NCBI GenBank assembly: GCA_017513125.1
Contig: JAFWDI010000015.1
Span: forward strand, 34,066 to 98,065
Direction: 5' to 3'
Length of the DNA stretch: 64,000 bases
Source: Lachnospiraceae bacterium
GTDB taxonomy: Bacteria; Bacillota; Clostridia; Lachnospirales; Lachnospiraceae
Positions 1 through 8,299 of this stretch are shown in pieces (the first letter of the stretch is position 1; every line of letters starts with the position of its first letter). The translations under genes and the position numbers were made by a program. The notes under the pieces are model-generated. The model saw nothing but the letters and a program-made list of their open reading frames with translations. It was not told where the DNA came from and did not search any database.

Positions 1-1
1 C

Positions 2-1027
2 TTCGCGACGCAGGAGGATGTGTTTGAGGTCGGCGAGGAAGTCCTGTACGAGACGTTTGCGAAGTTCGCGCCGGAAGGCGCCGTCGTGACGCCCCGTCCG
101 TTCCCGGTCATTTCGTATAAGCAGGCGATGCTCGAGTTCGGTTCGGATAAGCCGGATCTGCGGAACCCGCTGCGGATCATTGACCTGAGCGAGTTCTTTA
201 ACGACTGCCTGTTTAAGCCGTTCATCGGAAAGACCGTGCGCGCGATCCGCGTGCACGCGGACATGTCGAAGTCCTTCCATAAGAAACTGCTCGAGTACGC
301 GACCTCCATCGGCCTGGGCGGCCTGGGGTATATCGAGGTGCTCGAGGACGGTTCCTATAAGGGACCGATCGATAAGTTCATCCCGGAAGAGAAGAAGGAA
401 GAGCTGCGCACGCTGGCCTCGCTCGAGATCGGCGACACGCTGTTCTTCATCGCGGATAAGGAACAGCGCGCGGCCGAGCTCGCGGGCCAGATGCGGAATG
501 CCCTCGGCGAGCGCCTCGGCCTGATCGAGGAGAACGCGTTCCGCTTCTGCTATATCAATGACTTCCCGATGTACGAGTATGATAAGGAAGAGGGGAAGAT
601 GATCTTCACCCATAATCCCTTCTCGATGCCGCAGGGCGGCCTGGAGGCGCTCGAGACGAAGGATCCCGAGGAGATCCTCGCATACCAGTACGACATCGTT
701 TGCAACGGCGTCGAGCTTTCCTCCGGCGCGGTGAGAAACCACCGGATCGACATCATGCAGAAGGCGTTTGAGATCGCGGGATACTCCGAGGAGGAGCTCG
801 AGTCGAAGTTCGGGGCGCTCTACCAGGCGTTCCAGTTCGGCGCTCCGCCTCACGCGGGCATGGCGCCCGGCGTGGACCGCATGATCATGCTGCTGCGCGG
901 CGAGGAGAACATCCGCGAGGTCATCGCGTTCCCGATGAACGGAAACGCGCAGGAGCTCCTGATGGGAGCGCCCGGCGAGCTGACCGAGCATCAGCTGCGC
1001 GAAGTGCACATCAAGGTCCGCGACTGA
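2..1027 (+). CDS. aspS: Aspartyl-tRNA synthetase, C-terminal part (5' end outside window)
   Basis: Charges tRNA-Asp (or tRNA-Asp/Asn) with aspartate in the cytoplasm. The reading frame is open from base 2, and the first residues, FATQEDVFEVGEE, follow the class II motif 2 region, so the gene starts upstream of the window. The middle carries the bacterial GAD insertion domain, and the C-terminus has class II motif 3 (GMAPGVDRMIMLL) and the usual ending NAQELLMGAPGELTEHQL. About 340 residues are visible of a family that normally has about 590. The next gene starts 28 bases after the stop, so the two are probably co-transcribed. Identity is secure from motif order alone. Confidence 0.96.
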   Translation, partial: FATQEDVFEVGEEVLYETFAKFAPEGAVVTPRPFPVISYKQAMLEFGSDKPDLRNPLRIIDLSEFFNDCLFKPFIGKTVRAIRVHADMSKSFHKKLLEYATSIGLGGLGYIEVLEDGSYKGPIDKFIPEEKKEELRTLASLEIGDTLFFIADKEQRAAELAGQMRNALGERLGLIEENAFRFCYINDFPMYEYDKEEGKMIFTHNPFSMPQGGLEALETKDPEEILAYQYDIVCNGVELSSGAVRNHRIDIMQKAFEIAGYSEEELESKFGALYQAFQFGAPPHAGMAPGVDRMIMLLRGEENIREVIAFPMNGNAQELLMGAPGELTEHQLREVHIKVRD

Positions 1028-1055
1028 CCGCGGTCCGTGTGTGAAAGGACAGAAT

Positions 1056-1826
1056 ATGATCACGGATGAATTATTCATTCACGACGACACGAGGCCTCTG
1101 GTACTGATCACCGGGGCCTCGCGGGGTATCGGAAGGGCTGTGGCCGAACGTTTCGCGGCGGAAGACTGGGATATGCTCCTGTGCTGCCGGGAAAACGTCG
1201 ACGCGCTGGAGGAGACGGTCCGGTACTGCGAGCGGATGTCCGACAGTCAGATCACGGGCTTCGTCGGAGATCTCGGCGATCCGGATTGCGTCGACGAGCT
1301 GTTCGCGCTGATGGAGGAGAAGGGACTGTTTCCGAACGTCTTCATCCATAACGCGGGCATCACGAAGAAGGCGCTTCTGCAGGATATGTCGCTGGTCGAC
1401 TGGATCGACGTGTTTGACACGAACGTGAACGCGCTGTTCGACATCTCGCGCCGGCTGATCCCCGGGATGCTGCGGCGCGGAGGCGGAAAGATCCTCGCGA
1501 CCTCGTCGGTCTACGGATCGGTGGGCGCCTCCTGCGAGGTGGCGTACTCGGCTTCGAAGGGCGCGGTCGACGGCTTCGTGCGGGCGCTCGCAAAGGAGCT
1601 GGCGCCGAGCGGGATCCAGGTCAATGCCGTCGCGCCGGGCGTCGTCGACACCGATATGCTGAGCGTGTCGGAGATGGACGCGGCATCGTATCAGGCGCTC
1701 GAAAACGAGATTCCGGCCGGTCGTTTCGGCAGGCCCGCCGAGATCGCGGAGGTCTTCTGGGGGCTCGCGAACGCGCCCGAGTATCTGACCGGGCAGATCA
1801 TCACCGTGGACGGCGGCTGGATGTGA
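1056..1826 (+). CDS. SDR-family 3-oxoacyl-ACP reductase-like oxidoreductase
   Basis: A classical short-chain dehydrogenase/reductase of about 256 residues. The N-terminal nucleotide motif TGASRGIG, the HNAG motif, the catalytic Ser in SSVYG, the YSASK Tyr/Lys pair and the C-terminal ITVDGGW are all present. This is the FabG type, expected to use NADP(H). It is not beside other fatty-acid genes, so a role as the housekeeping FabG is not established. ATG at 1056 is preferred over GTG at 1041 because AAAGGA lies six bases before it. The gene follows aspS closely. Confidence 0.85.
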   Translation: MITDELFIHDDTRPLVLITGASRGIGRAVAERFAAEDWDMLLCCRENVDALEETVRYCERMSDSQITGFVGDLGDPDCVDELFALMEEKGLFPNVFIHNAGITKKALLQDMSLVDWIDVFDTNVNALFDISRRLIPGMLRRGGGKILATSSVYGSVGASCEVAYSASKGAVDGFVRALAKELAPSGIQVNAVAPGVVDTDMLSVSEMDAASYQALENEIPAGRFGRPAEIAEVFWGLANAPEYLTGQIITVDGGWM

Positions 1827-1932
1827 CGCGCGAAAACGCCGAAAAGCGCGTTCCGGAAGCGGCAGAAAGCGGCCGGAGAGGAAAACCGCGGTAATCATAA
1901 ACATTGTATAAAAGATGTAACAATTCAGGCGA

Positions 1933-1964
1933 AAAGGGGGTATGGAGTTTGACATACCCCCTTT
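1933..1964. promoter_or_regulatory. Perfect 12-bp inverted repeat overlapping a -35 box
   Basis: AAAGGGGGTATG (1933-1944) is the exact reverse complement of CATACCCCCTTT (1953-1964), with an 8-base spacer. The right arm overlaps the -35 hexamer at 1949-1954. No T-run follows on the + strand, so an operator is more likely than a terminator of the upstream gene. The regulator is unknown. Confidence 0.6.
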
Positions 1965-1977
1965 CTGACGCTATAAT
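1949..1977 (+). promoter_or_regulatory. Consensus sigma-A promoter for the NlpC/P60 gene
   Basis: TTGACA (1949-1954), a 17-base spacer and TATAAT (1972-1977) match the vegetative consensus exactly. The predicted start near 1984 leaves a leader of about 80 bases. Confidence 0.9.
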
Positions 1978-2016
1978 TTCAACAAATCGTGTAATATTTT
2001 CGTAACATATGTATAA

Positions 2017-2046
2017 GCCCGAACGGCCTCAGCAGGCCGGAAGGGC
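2017..2046 (+). ncRNA. Leader hairpin in the NlpC/P60 5' UTR
   Basis: CGGCCT (2024-2029) pairs with AGGCCG (2034-2039) around a four-base loop. An outer GCCC/GGGC helix (2017-2020, 2043-2046) encloses a GA-rich internal loop. It ends about ten bases before the AGGAGAG ribosome-binding site. It may affect mRNA stability or translation; I do not recognise a known riboswitch class. Confidence 0.4.
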
Positions 2047-2064
2047 GGAAAAAACAGGAGAGTT

Positions 2065-3471
2065 ATGAGAAAAAAGACGTTTGCAAAACTTGCCACATTT
2101 GCAGTTACCGCGAGCATGATCATCTCCGCGATGGGAGTGCCTTCGCAGGCTGCCGGTCTGGTCAGGAGCGGGATTGGCGGTGTATCTGCCGGAGACAGTT
2201 TAGAGGCAGCTGAGGAGGCTGCGTCTGAATCTTCCGCAGAGCAGGAAACTCATGCTGCCTTAAGCTCCACGATCGGCACGATCGCACGGAGCGGCATCAC
2301 GACCGTGACCGCGGATCAGGCGGATATGTACGTGGCATCTGTCGGAACGCAGAACGCCTACAACACCCTTTGTCAGGGAATCGCCATCGCGAATGTCCCG
2401 GATTACGTGAATGTTCGCGCCGAGGCGAACACGGAAGCGGATGTCCTGGGTAAAGTATTCACCGGCTGCCAGGCCACGATCCTTGAGACCGTGGACGGCG
2501 AAGGCGGACGCTGGTATCACATCGAGTCGGGCTCGGTAAACGGCTACATCATGGCCGAGTACTTCCTGACCGGTGAGGCCGCGACCGAGTTCGCCATGGA
2601 GAACGGCCGTGTCTACATTCAGGCTACCGAAGACGGACTCCGTGTTCGCGAGTCTGCCAGTCTGGACAGTGAGACTACGACCACGATGGCCGTGGGCCAG
2701 ACGGGCCAGGTGCTGGCACTGGAAGGAGACTTCATTAAAGTCAGCACCGTGGATTACGAAGACGAAGAAGTCGTCGGCTATGTATTTGCCGGATATGCCG
2801 ATCTCTATGTCGACTGCAACGAAGCGATGAGCATAGAGGAAGAGCAGGCCATGATCGCCGAGCAGGCGCGGATCGCTGCGGAAGAGGCGGCTGCGGCTTA
2901 CGAGGCGGAAGAGGCTGCGAGAGCGGCCAGACAGGCCCAGGCGGCTGCGGATGCAGCGGCCCAGAGAGCGGCTGAAGCGGCGGCTGCGAACGACGCTGCG
3001 GCTCAGGCGGCTGCGGAAGCGGCTGCGGCTCAGGCTCAGGCAGCGGCAGATGCGGCTCAGGCGGCGGCGGATGAAGCTGAGGCGGCTCAGGCGGCGGCGC
3101 CTTCGGGCGGCGGCGGAGAGGCAGCTTCCGGAGCGCGCGGACAGGTCGTGAACTATGCTTACGGCGCGGTCGGCAGCGCATATGTCTGGGGTGCTTCGGG
3201 CGGCGGAGCTTATGACTGCTCCGGTCTGGTCATGGCGGCGTACGGTTCGGCCGGTGTCGGTCTTCCGCATTACTCGGGAGCACAGGCGGGTGCCGGACAG
3301 CAGATTCCCGTCACGAGCGCACAGCCCGGCGATATCCTCTGGATGCCCGGCCATGTCGGTATCTATGTGGGTAACGGTCAGTGCGTTGAGGCCTCCAGCC
3401 CCGGCGTCGGCGTTATCGTCTCGAACGCTTTCAGCGGAAGATGGTCCTGCGCGGTCAACGTTCTCGGCTGA
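2065..3471 (+). CDS. Secreted SH3b-SH3b-NlpC/P60 peptidoglycan hydrolase
   Basis: Predicted to cut peptidoglycan stem peptides outside the membrane. The 468-residue protein has a signal peptide (residues 1-30, basic start, cleavage near SQAA-G), two bacterial SH3 domains (about 112-168 and 189-248) that should bind cell wall, a long Ala/Gln/Glu-rich helical linker (about 255-345), and a C-terminal NlpC/P60 domain (about 356-468). The catalytic Cys is in YDCSG (Cys385) and the His in GHVGIY (His430). The gene stands alone between its own promoter and a terminator. The alanine-rich linker is repetitive at the DNA level (GCGGCT-type codons), as in many wall hydrolases. Confidence 0.92.
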   Translation: MRKKTFAKLATFAVTASMIISAMGVPSQAAGLVRSGIGGVSAGDSLEAAEEAASESSAEQETHAALSSTIGTIARSGITTVTADQADMYVASVGTQNAYNTLCQGIAIANVPDYVNVRAEANTEADVLGKVFTGCQATILETVDGEGGRWYHIESGSVNGYIMAEYFLTGEAATEFAMENGRVYIQATEDGLRVRESASLDSETTTTMAVGQTGQVLALEGDFIKVSTVDYEDEEVVGYVFAGYADLYVDCNEAMSIEEEQAMIAEQARIAAEEAAAAYEAEEAARAARQAQAAADAAAQRAAEAAAANDAAAQAAAEAAAAQAQAAADAAQAAADEAEAAQAAAPSGGGGEAASGARGQVVNYAYGAVGSAYVWGASGGGAYDCSGLVMAAYGSAGVGLPHYSGAQAGAGQQIPVTSAQPGDILWMPGHVGIYVGNGQCVEASSPGVGVIVSNAFSGRWSCAVNVLG

Positions 3472-3507
3472 CGTACGGTCACTGAAAACCGCATAAACGA
3501 AATGAAA

Positions 3508-3540
3508 AGCCCCGGCGGTCGATCCGCCGGGGCTTCTTTA
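3508..3540. terminator. Bidirectional rho-independent terminator
   Basis: AGCCCCGGCGG (3508-3518) pairs with CCGCCGGGGCT (3524-3534) around a 5-base loop. TTCTTTATT follows on the + strand and TTTTCATTT on the - strand. It lies between the convergent NlpC/P60 and hpf genes. Confidence 0.9.
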
Positions 3541-3605
3541 TTATTCAGTTATGATCACGGCCGGCCGGTCGGAGGATGTTCCGCGTCAGACCGGCGCGGG
3601 AGCCG

Positions 3606-4133
3606 TTATACGGTCGGCTCGATCAGGCCGTAGGTGTTTCCTTTTCTCTTATAGACGACGTTCACTTCGTCGGTCTCGGCGTTCAGGAACACGTAGAAGT
3701 TATGGCCCAGGAGATCCATCTGCATGCAGGCTTCCTCGGGATCCATGGGCTTGACTGCGAAGCTCTTCGTGCGGACGATCCGGATATCGTAATCCTCATC
3801 CTCGTCATCCTGCGCGAACAGTCCGGCCAGATCGCCGCCTGCCTGATACTTATCCTGCAGCTTCCCCTTATAGCGCTTCAGCTGCCGCTCGATCACTTCC
3901 TCGACCACATCGATAGAGACGAACATGTCGTCGCTGGTCTCCTCGGCGCGGATGATCGTGCCCTTTACCGGGATCGTCACTTCGATCGTGTTCCGGTCCT
4001 TCTCGACGGAGAGCGTGACCAGGACCTCGGTGTCCTGATTAAAGTAACGCTCCAGCTTCCCGAGTTTAGACTCTACCATATCTCTGAGCCTGGGGGTCAC
4101 TTCAATGTTTCTTCCGGTTATGACATATTTCAT
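3606..4133 (-). CDS. hpf: Long-form ribosome hibernation promoting factor
   Basis: Binds the 30S subunit and dimerises ribosomes into inactive 100S particles. The 175-residue protein starts MKYVITGRNIEVTPRLRDMVESKL, the usual ribosome-binding N-terminal domain. After a linker it has the C-terminal dimerisation domain (KSFAVKPMDPEEACMQMDLLGHNFYVFLNAETDEVNVVYKR in outline), so it is the long form typical of Firmicutes. ATG at 4133 is chosen because AAAGGAG lies seven bases upstream; a TTG six bases earlier is less likely. hpf next to secA-prfB is a common Firmicutes arrangement, although here it is transcribed away from secA. Confidence 0.94.
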   Translation of the reverse strand: MKYVITGRNIEVTPRLRDMVESKLGKLERYFNQDTEVLVTLSVEKDRNTIEVTIPVKGTIIRAEETSDDMFVSIDVVEEVIERQLKRYKGKLQDKYQAGGDLAGLFAQDDEDEDYDIRIVRTKSFAVKPMDPEEACMQMDLLGHNFYVFLNAETDEVNVVYKRKGNTYGLIEPTV

Positions 4134-4176
4134 CAGCAAACTCCTTTCTGCTCACCAAAGTTGAGCTCCTGTTTAA

Positions 4177-4204
4177 ATTATACCATCTGCGCCTGATATT
4201 CCAA
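4177..4204 (-). promoter_or_regulatory. Probable hpf promoter with palindrome over its -35
   Basis: Read on the - strand, TTGGAA, a 16-base spacer and TATAAT precede hpf. The -35 sits inside the inverted repeat GATATT-CC-AATATC (4195-4208), which could be a repressor site. Confidence 0.55.
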
Positions 4205-4208
4205 TATC

Positions 4209-4549
4209 AAATATGTCCGTGTTCCCGTCTTTTGGGCAATTTTCACGAAACATAAAACACGACTAAACATAACTGTTTTTCACGTAATTCGCGCACCCGA
4301 ATGTGGAAAACGTGGAAAACTCACGAAAAATCTATCAAAATCGTAAATACCCGTGTGGAAAACCGCATAAAGCGCGTTAATAAAGTGGAAAATGAATTCC
4401 ATGACATAACATGCTTTTGTGCAACTTTTCCTTTTGTTGAATCCTGGACCGCCCTGTGCTATAATCTGTGGGCATATATGCTATGCGGCATTTTTTTGAT
4501 GCCTGTTTTTCGATAATACGGCCAGAAACACCGTATCCGGGAGGATCTT
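4209..4549. other. AT-rich intergenic region with four GTGGAAAA repeats
   Basis: This AT-rich gap in a GC-rich genome has no convincing gene. GTGGAAAA occurs at 4303-4310, 4312-4319, 4355-4362 and 4385-4392, all in the same orientation. Two copies are TGTGGAAAA, one base away from a reversed DnaA box (TGTGGATAA). The secA promoter follows. Function unknown. Confidence 0.6.
4437..4465 (+). promoter_or_regulatory. Sigma-A promoter for secA-prfB
   Basis: TTGAAT (4437-4442), 17 bases, TATAAT (4460-4465). The leader of about 80 bases contains a weak GGCAT/ATGCC hairpin with a T-rich loop. Confidence 0.7.
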
Positions 4550-7138
4550 ATGGGGCTTTTTAATAAACTTTTCGGTTCCCACAGCGACAGGGAAGTGAAG
4601 CGCATCACACCGCTTGTGGATGAGATCGAAAGTCTTCGTCCGCGCATGCAGTCGCTTTCCGATGCAGAGCTGCGGGCGCTGACGGCGGAGTATAAAGAAC
4701 GGGTGGCCGGAGGCGAGTCGCTCGACGACCTGCTCCCCGAAGCCTTCGCCACGGTCCGTGAAGCCGCGCTGCGCGTTCTCGGGATGGAACCGTACCGCGT
4801 TCAGCTGATCGGCGGCATCGTCCTTCATCAGGGCCGCATCGCCGAGATGAAGACCGGTGAAGGAAAGACGCTGGTCGCGACATTGCCCTCGTACCTGAAC
4901 GCCCTGGAGGGAAAGGGCGTCCATGTCGTCACCGTAAACGACTATCTGGCGAAGCGTGACGCGGAGTGGATGGGCGCGGTCCATGAGTTCCTGGGACTGA
5001 CGGTCGGCGTGATCCTGAACGGGATGAATAAAGACGAGCGCCGCGCGGCCTACAACTGCGACATCACCTACGTAACGAATAACGAGCTCGGTTTCGACTA
5101 CCTGAGAGATAACATGGTGGTCTATAAGAACCAGCTGGTCCTGCGCGGCCTGCATTACGCGATCGTCGATGAGGTCGACTCGATCCTGATCGATGAGGCG
5201 CGGACCCCGCTGATCATTTCCGGACAGAGCGGAAAGTCCACGAAGCTCTACGAGGTCTGCGATTTCCTCGCGAAGCGCATGAAGCGCGGCGAGGGCGACG
5301 GCGAGATCTCGAAGATGGATATCCTGATGGGAGATTTCCTCGAGGATCCGCTCGAGGAGGACGGCGACTTCCTCGTGAACGAGAAGGATAAGGCCGTCAT
5401 GCTCACCGCGAACGGCGTGAAGAAAGTCGAGGAATACTTTAAGATCCCGAACTTCTCCGATCCCGAGAACCTGGAGATCCAGCATAATATCAACCTCGCC
5501 CTGCGCGCGAACTACCTGATGTTCCGCGACCAGGACTATGTGGTCCAGGACGACCAGGTCCTGATCGTCGACCAGTTCACCGGCCGCATCATGCCGGGCC
5601 GCCGCTTCTCCGACGGCCTGCATCAGGCGATCGAGGCGAAGGAGAAGGTAAAGATCAAACGCGAAAGCAAGACCCTCGCGACGATCACCTTCCAGAACTT
5701 CTTTAACAAGTTCGATAAGAAGGCCGGCATGACCGGTACCGCGGCGACCGAGGAGCAGGAGTTCCGCGACATCTACGGCATGGACGTCGTCACGATTCCG
5801 ACGAACCGCCCGGTCATTCGAGTGGATCATAACGACGTCGTTTATAAGACGAAGAGAGAGAAACTGAACGCGGTCGCCGACGCGGTCGAAGAGGCTCACG
5901 CGAAGGGACAGCCGGTCCTGGTCGGCACGATCACGATCGACGTCTCCGAGGAGATGAGCCGGATCCTGCGGAACCGCGGCATTAAGCATAACGTCCTGAA
6001 CGCGAAGTTCCATGAGATGGAAGCGGAGATCGTCGCGGACGCCGGACAGCACGGCGCGGTCACGATCGCCACGAACATGGCAGGCCGAGGAACGGATATC
6101 AAGCTCGATCCCGAAGCGGTCGCCGCGGGCGGCCTGAAGATCATCGGCACCGAGCGGCATGAGTCCCGCCGTATCGATAACCAGCTGCGCGGCCGTTCCG
6201 GCCGTCAGGGCGACCCGGGCGAATCGACGTTCTACATTTCGCTGGAGGACGACCTGATGCGTCTGTTCGGTTCGGAGCGCATGATGGGCGTGTTTGAGGC
6301 CCTGGGCGTTCAGGAGGGCGAACAGATCCAGCATAAGATGCTCTCGGACGCGATCGAGAAGGCGCAGAAGCGCGTGGAAAACAATAACTTCAGCATCCGT
6401 AAGCGCCTGCTGGATTACGACCAGGTCATGAACGACCAGCGCGAGATCATCTACGCGGAGCGCCGCAGGGTCCTGGACGGCGAAAACATGCGCGACCAGA
6501 TCATGGGCATGATCACGGACACGGTCGAACACACGGTCGACCGCGTGATCCCCGACGGGACGCCCGCATCCGAGTGGGATCTGGGCCAGCTTAACGCGGA
6601 GCTTCGCTCGGTCATTCCGCTCTCGCCGATCGCATTTACGGATGAGCAGCTGGCCGGCCTCTCGAAGGCGCAGCTGAAGCAGGATCTGAAGCAGGAGGCT
6701 TTCCGCCTGTACGAGGCGAAGGAAGCGGAACTGCCCGAGCCCGAGAAGATGCGTGAGCTCGAGCGCGTGATCCTGCTGCGCGTCGTGGATAATAAGTGGA
6801 TGAGCCACATCGACGACATGGACCAGCTCCGCCAGGGCATCGGCCTGCAGGCCATGGCCCAGAAGGATCCGCTCGTGGAATATAAGAACATCGGTTTCGA
6901 CATGTTCGATGAGATGAACGAGTCCATCGAGACCGACACCGTGAGGCTCCTGACCCATATCCGCATCGAACAGAAGGTCGAGCGGGAGGAGGTCGCGAAG
7001 GTCACCGGCACGAATAAAGACGACACTGCGAAGAAAGACCCGAAGAAGCGCGAGAATAAAAAGATCTATCCGAACGATCCCTGCCCCTGCGGTTCCGGGA
7101 AAAAGTATAAGCAGTGCTGCATGAATAAGCGCGCGTAA
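4550..7138 (+). CDS. secA: Protein translocase ATPase SecA
   Basis: The motor that drives preproteins through SecYEG. The 862-residue protein has Walker A TGEGKTLV (102-109), Walker B-type DEVD (207-210) followed by [15 protein letters not shown], the preprotein cross-linking region, the second helicase domain ([18 protein letters not shown]), and a C-terminal zinc finger [14 protein letters not shown] (about 844-857) that binds SecB or ribosomes. Full length, no lesions. The start is supported by GGGAGGA just upstream. prfB follows after 32 bases, a conserved Firmicutes pair. Confidence 0.98.
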   Translation: MGLFNKLFGSHSDREVKRITPLVDEIESLRPRMQSLSDAELRALTAEYKERVAGGESLDDLLPEAFATVREAALRVLGMEPYRVQLIGGIVLHQGRIAEMKTGEGKTLVATLPSYLNALEGKGVHVVTVNDYLAKRDAEWMGAVHEFLGLTVGVILNGMNKDERRAAYNCDITYVTNNELGFDYLRDNMVVYKNQLVLRGLHYAIVDEVDSILIDEARTPLIISGQSGKSTKLYEVCDFLAKRMKRGEGDGEISKMDILMGDFLEDPLEEDGDFLVNEKDKAVMLTANGVKKVEEYFKIPNFSDPENLEIQHNINLALRANYLMFRDQDYVVQDDQVLIVDQFTGRIMPGRRFSDGLHQAIEAKEKVKIKRESKTLATITFQNFFNKFDKKAGMTGTAATEEQEFRDIYGMDVVTIPTNRPVIRVDHNDVVYKTKREKLNAVADAVEEAHAKGQPVLVGTITIDVSEEMSRILRNRGIKHNVLNAKFHEMEAEIVADAGQHGAVTIATNMAGRGTDIKLDPEAVAAGGLKIIGTERHESRRIDNQLRGRSGRQGDPGESTFYISLEDDLMRLFGSERMMGVFEALGVQEGEQIQHKMLSDAIEKAQKRVENNNFSIRKRLLDYDQVMNDQREIIYAERRRVLDGENMRDQIMGMITDTVEHTVDRVIPDGTPASEWDLGQLNAELRSVIPLSPIAFTDEQLAGLSKAQLKQDLKQEAFRLYEAKEAELPEPEKMRELERVILLRVVDNKWMSHIDDMDQLRQGIGLQAMAQKDPLVEYKNIGFDMFDEMNESIETDTVRLLTHIRIEQKVEREEVAKVTGTNKDDTAKKDPKKRENKKIYPNDPCPCGSGKKYKQCCMNKRA

Positions 7139-7170
7139 AGACTGCGGCGCGGAGAAGGAACGAAGAAAAC

Positions 7171-8295
7171 ATGGCATTGATCGAATTTGACCAGTATAAA
7201 GCCGAGCTTGCGCCTTATAAGGAGACGCTCGAGGAAGTCGGGCAGGCGCTCGGCCTGGAGTCGAAGCGCCGCCGCATCGAGGAGCTTTCCCGCTTCCAGG
7301 AGGAACCCGATTTCTGGAACGACACGGACCGTGCGTCGAAGCTCTCGCAGGAGCTGAAGAACCTGCAGACCGTCGTGGGCGGCTACGACCGGATGGCTTC
7401 CGAGTATGATGAGATGATGGATCTGATCGAACTCGGACGCGAGGAGGACGACGCCGACGCTGCCGAGATGGTCGGAGAGATGCTCGCGAAGTTTAAGACC
7501 GAACTCGAGGACCTGCGTCTCGAGACGCTCCTGACCGGAGAGTACGACCACGAGAACGCGATCCTCTCGATCCACGCGGGCGCGGGCGGCACCGAGTCCT
7601 GCGACTGGGCTTCGATGCTCTACCGCATGTATATGCACTGGGCGCAGGCGAAGGGCTATACGACCGAGATCCTTGACTGGCTCGACGGCGACGAGGCGGG
7701 CATCAAGTCCGTGACCGTCCAGATCAACGGCCCCGACGCCTACGGCTACCTGAAGTCCGAGCACGGCGTGCACCGTCTGGTGCGCATCAGCCCGTTTAAC
7801 GCGCAGGCGAAGCGGCAGACCTCTTTCGTTTCCTGCGAGGTCATGCCCGAGCTGAAGAACGACGCCGATCTGGAGATCAATGACGACGATCTCCGCATCG
7901 ACACCTACCGCTCGAGCGGCGCCGGCGGCCAGCACATTAATAAGACATCCTCGGCCATCCGCATCACGCATATCCCCACGGGCATCGTGGTGCAGTGCCA
8001 GAACGAGCGCTCCCAGTTCCAGAATAAGGATAAGGCCATGCAGATGCTGCGCGGCAAACTTCTGAAACTGAAGGAAGCCGCTCACGCCGAGAAGCTCTCC
8101 GATATCCGCGGCGACGTGAAGGACATCGCCTGGGGAAACCAGATCCGGTCCTATTTCCTCCAGCCCTATCAGCTGGTGAAGGACCTGCGGACGAACGCGG
8201 AGACGGCGAATGCCGATAAAGTCCTTAACGGAGGCATTGACATGTTTATCAGTGCCTACTTAAAGTATCTCCAGAAGAACGGACAGGAGGAGTAA
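7171..8295 (+). CDS. prfB: Peptide chain release factor 2, encoded without a frameshift
   Basis: Recognises UGA and UAA and triggers hydrolysis of peptidyl-tRNA. The 374-residue protein has the RF2 tripeptide SPF (207-209), which reads UGA, and GGQ (252-254). Most bacterial prfB genes carry an in-frame TGA near codon 26 that needs a programmed +1 shift. Here the region (residues 20-35, LEEVGQALGLESKRRR) is a single open frame with no TGA, so the autoregulatory shift is absent. It lies between secA and hom, with hom starting 4 bases after its stop. Confidence 0.96.
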   Translation: MALIEFDQYKAELAPYKETLEEVGQALGLESKRRRIEELSRFQEEPDFWNDTDRASKLSQELKNLQTVVGGYDRMASEYDEMMDLIELGREEDDADAAEMVGEMLAKFKTELEDLRLETLLTGEYDHENAILSIHAGAGGTESCDWASMLYRMYMHWAQAKGYTTEILDWLDGDEAGIKSVTVQINGPDAYGYLKSEHGVHRLVRISPFNAQAKRQTSFVSCEVMPELKNDADLEINDDDLRIDTYRSSGAGGQHINKTSSAIRITHIPTGIVVQCQNERSQFQNKDKAMQMLRGKLLKLKEAAHAEKLSDIRGDVKDIAWGNQIRSYFLQPYQLVKDLRTNAETANADKVLNGGIDMFISAYLKYLQKNGQEE

Positions 8296-8299
8296 GAGC

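Noticed and set aside
1820..1870. Terminator after the SDR gene (ACGCGC/GCGCGT arms)
   Set aside because: The loop is long, the stem is short and no T-run follows.
2932..3100. Repetitive GCGGCT-rich DNA as a mobile or satellite repeat
   Set aside because: It encodes the Ala-rich helical linker of the NlpC/P60 protein and is explained by codon use.
4301..4516. 71-codon open frame in the gap before secA
   Set aside because: It lies over the GTGGAAAA repeats and the secA promoter, has no ribosome-binding site and shows no protein-like composition.
4209..4549. Chromosomal replication origin
   Set aside because: The repeats only approximate DnaA boxes and none of the usual origin genes are present.
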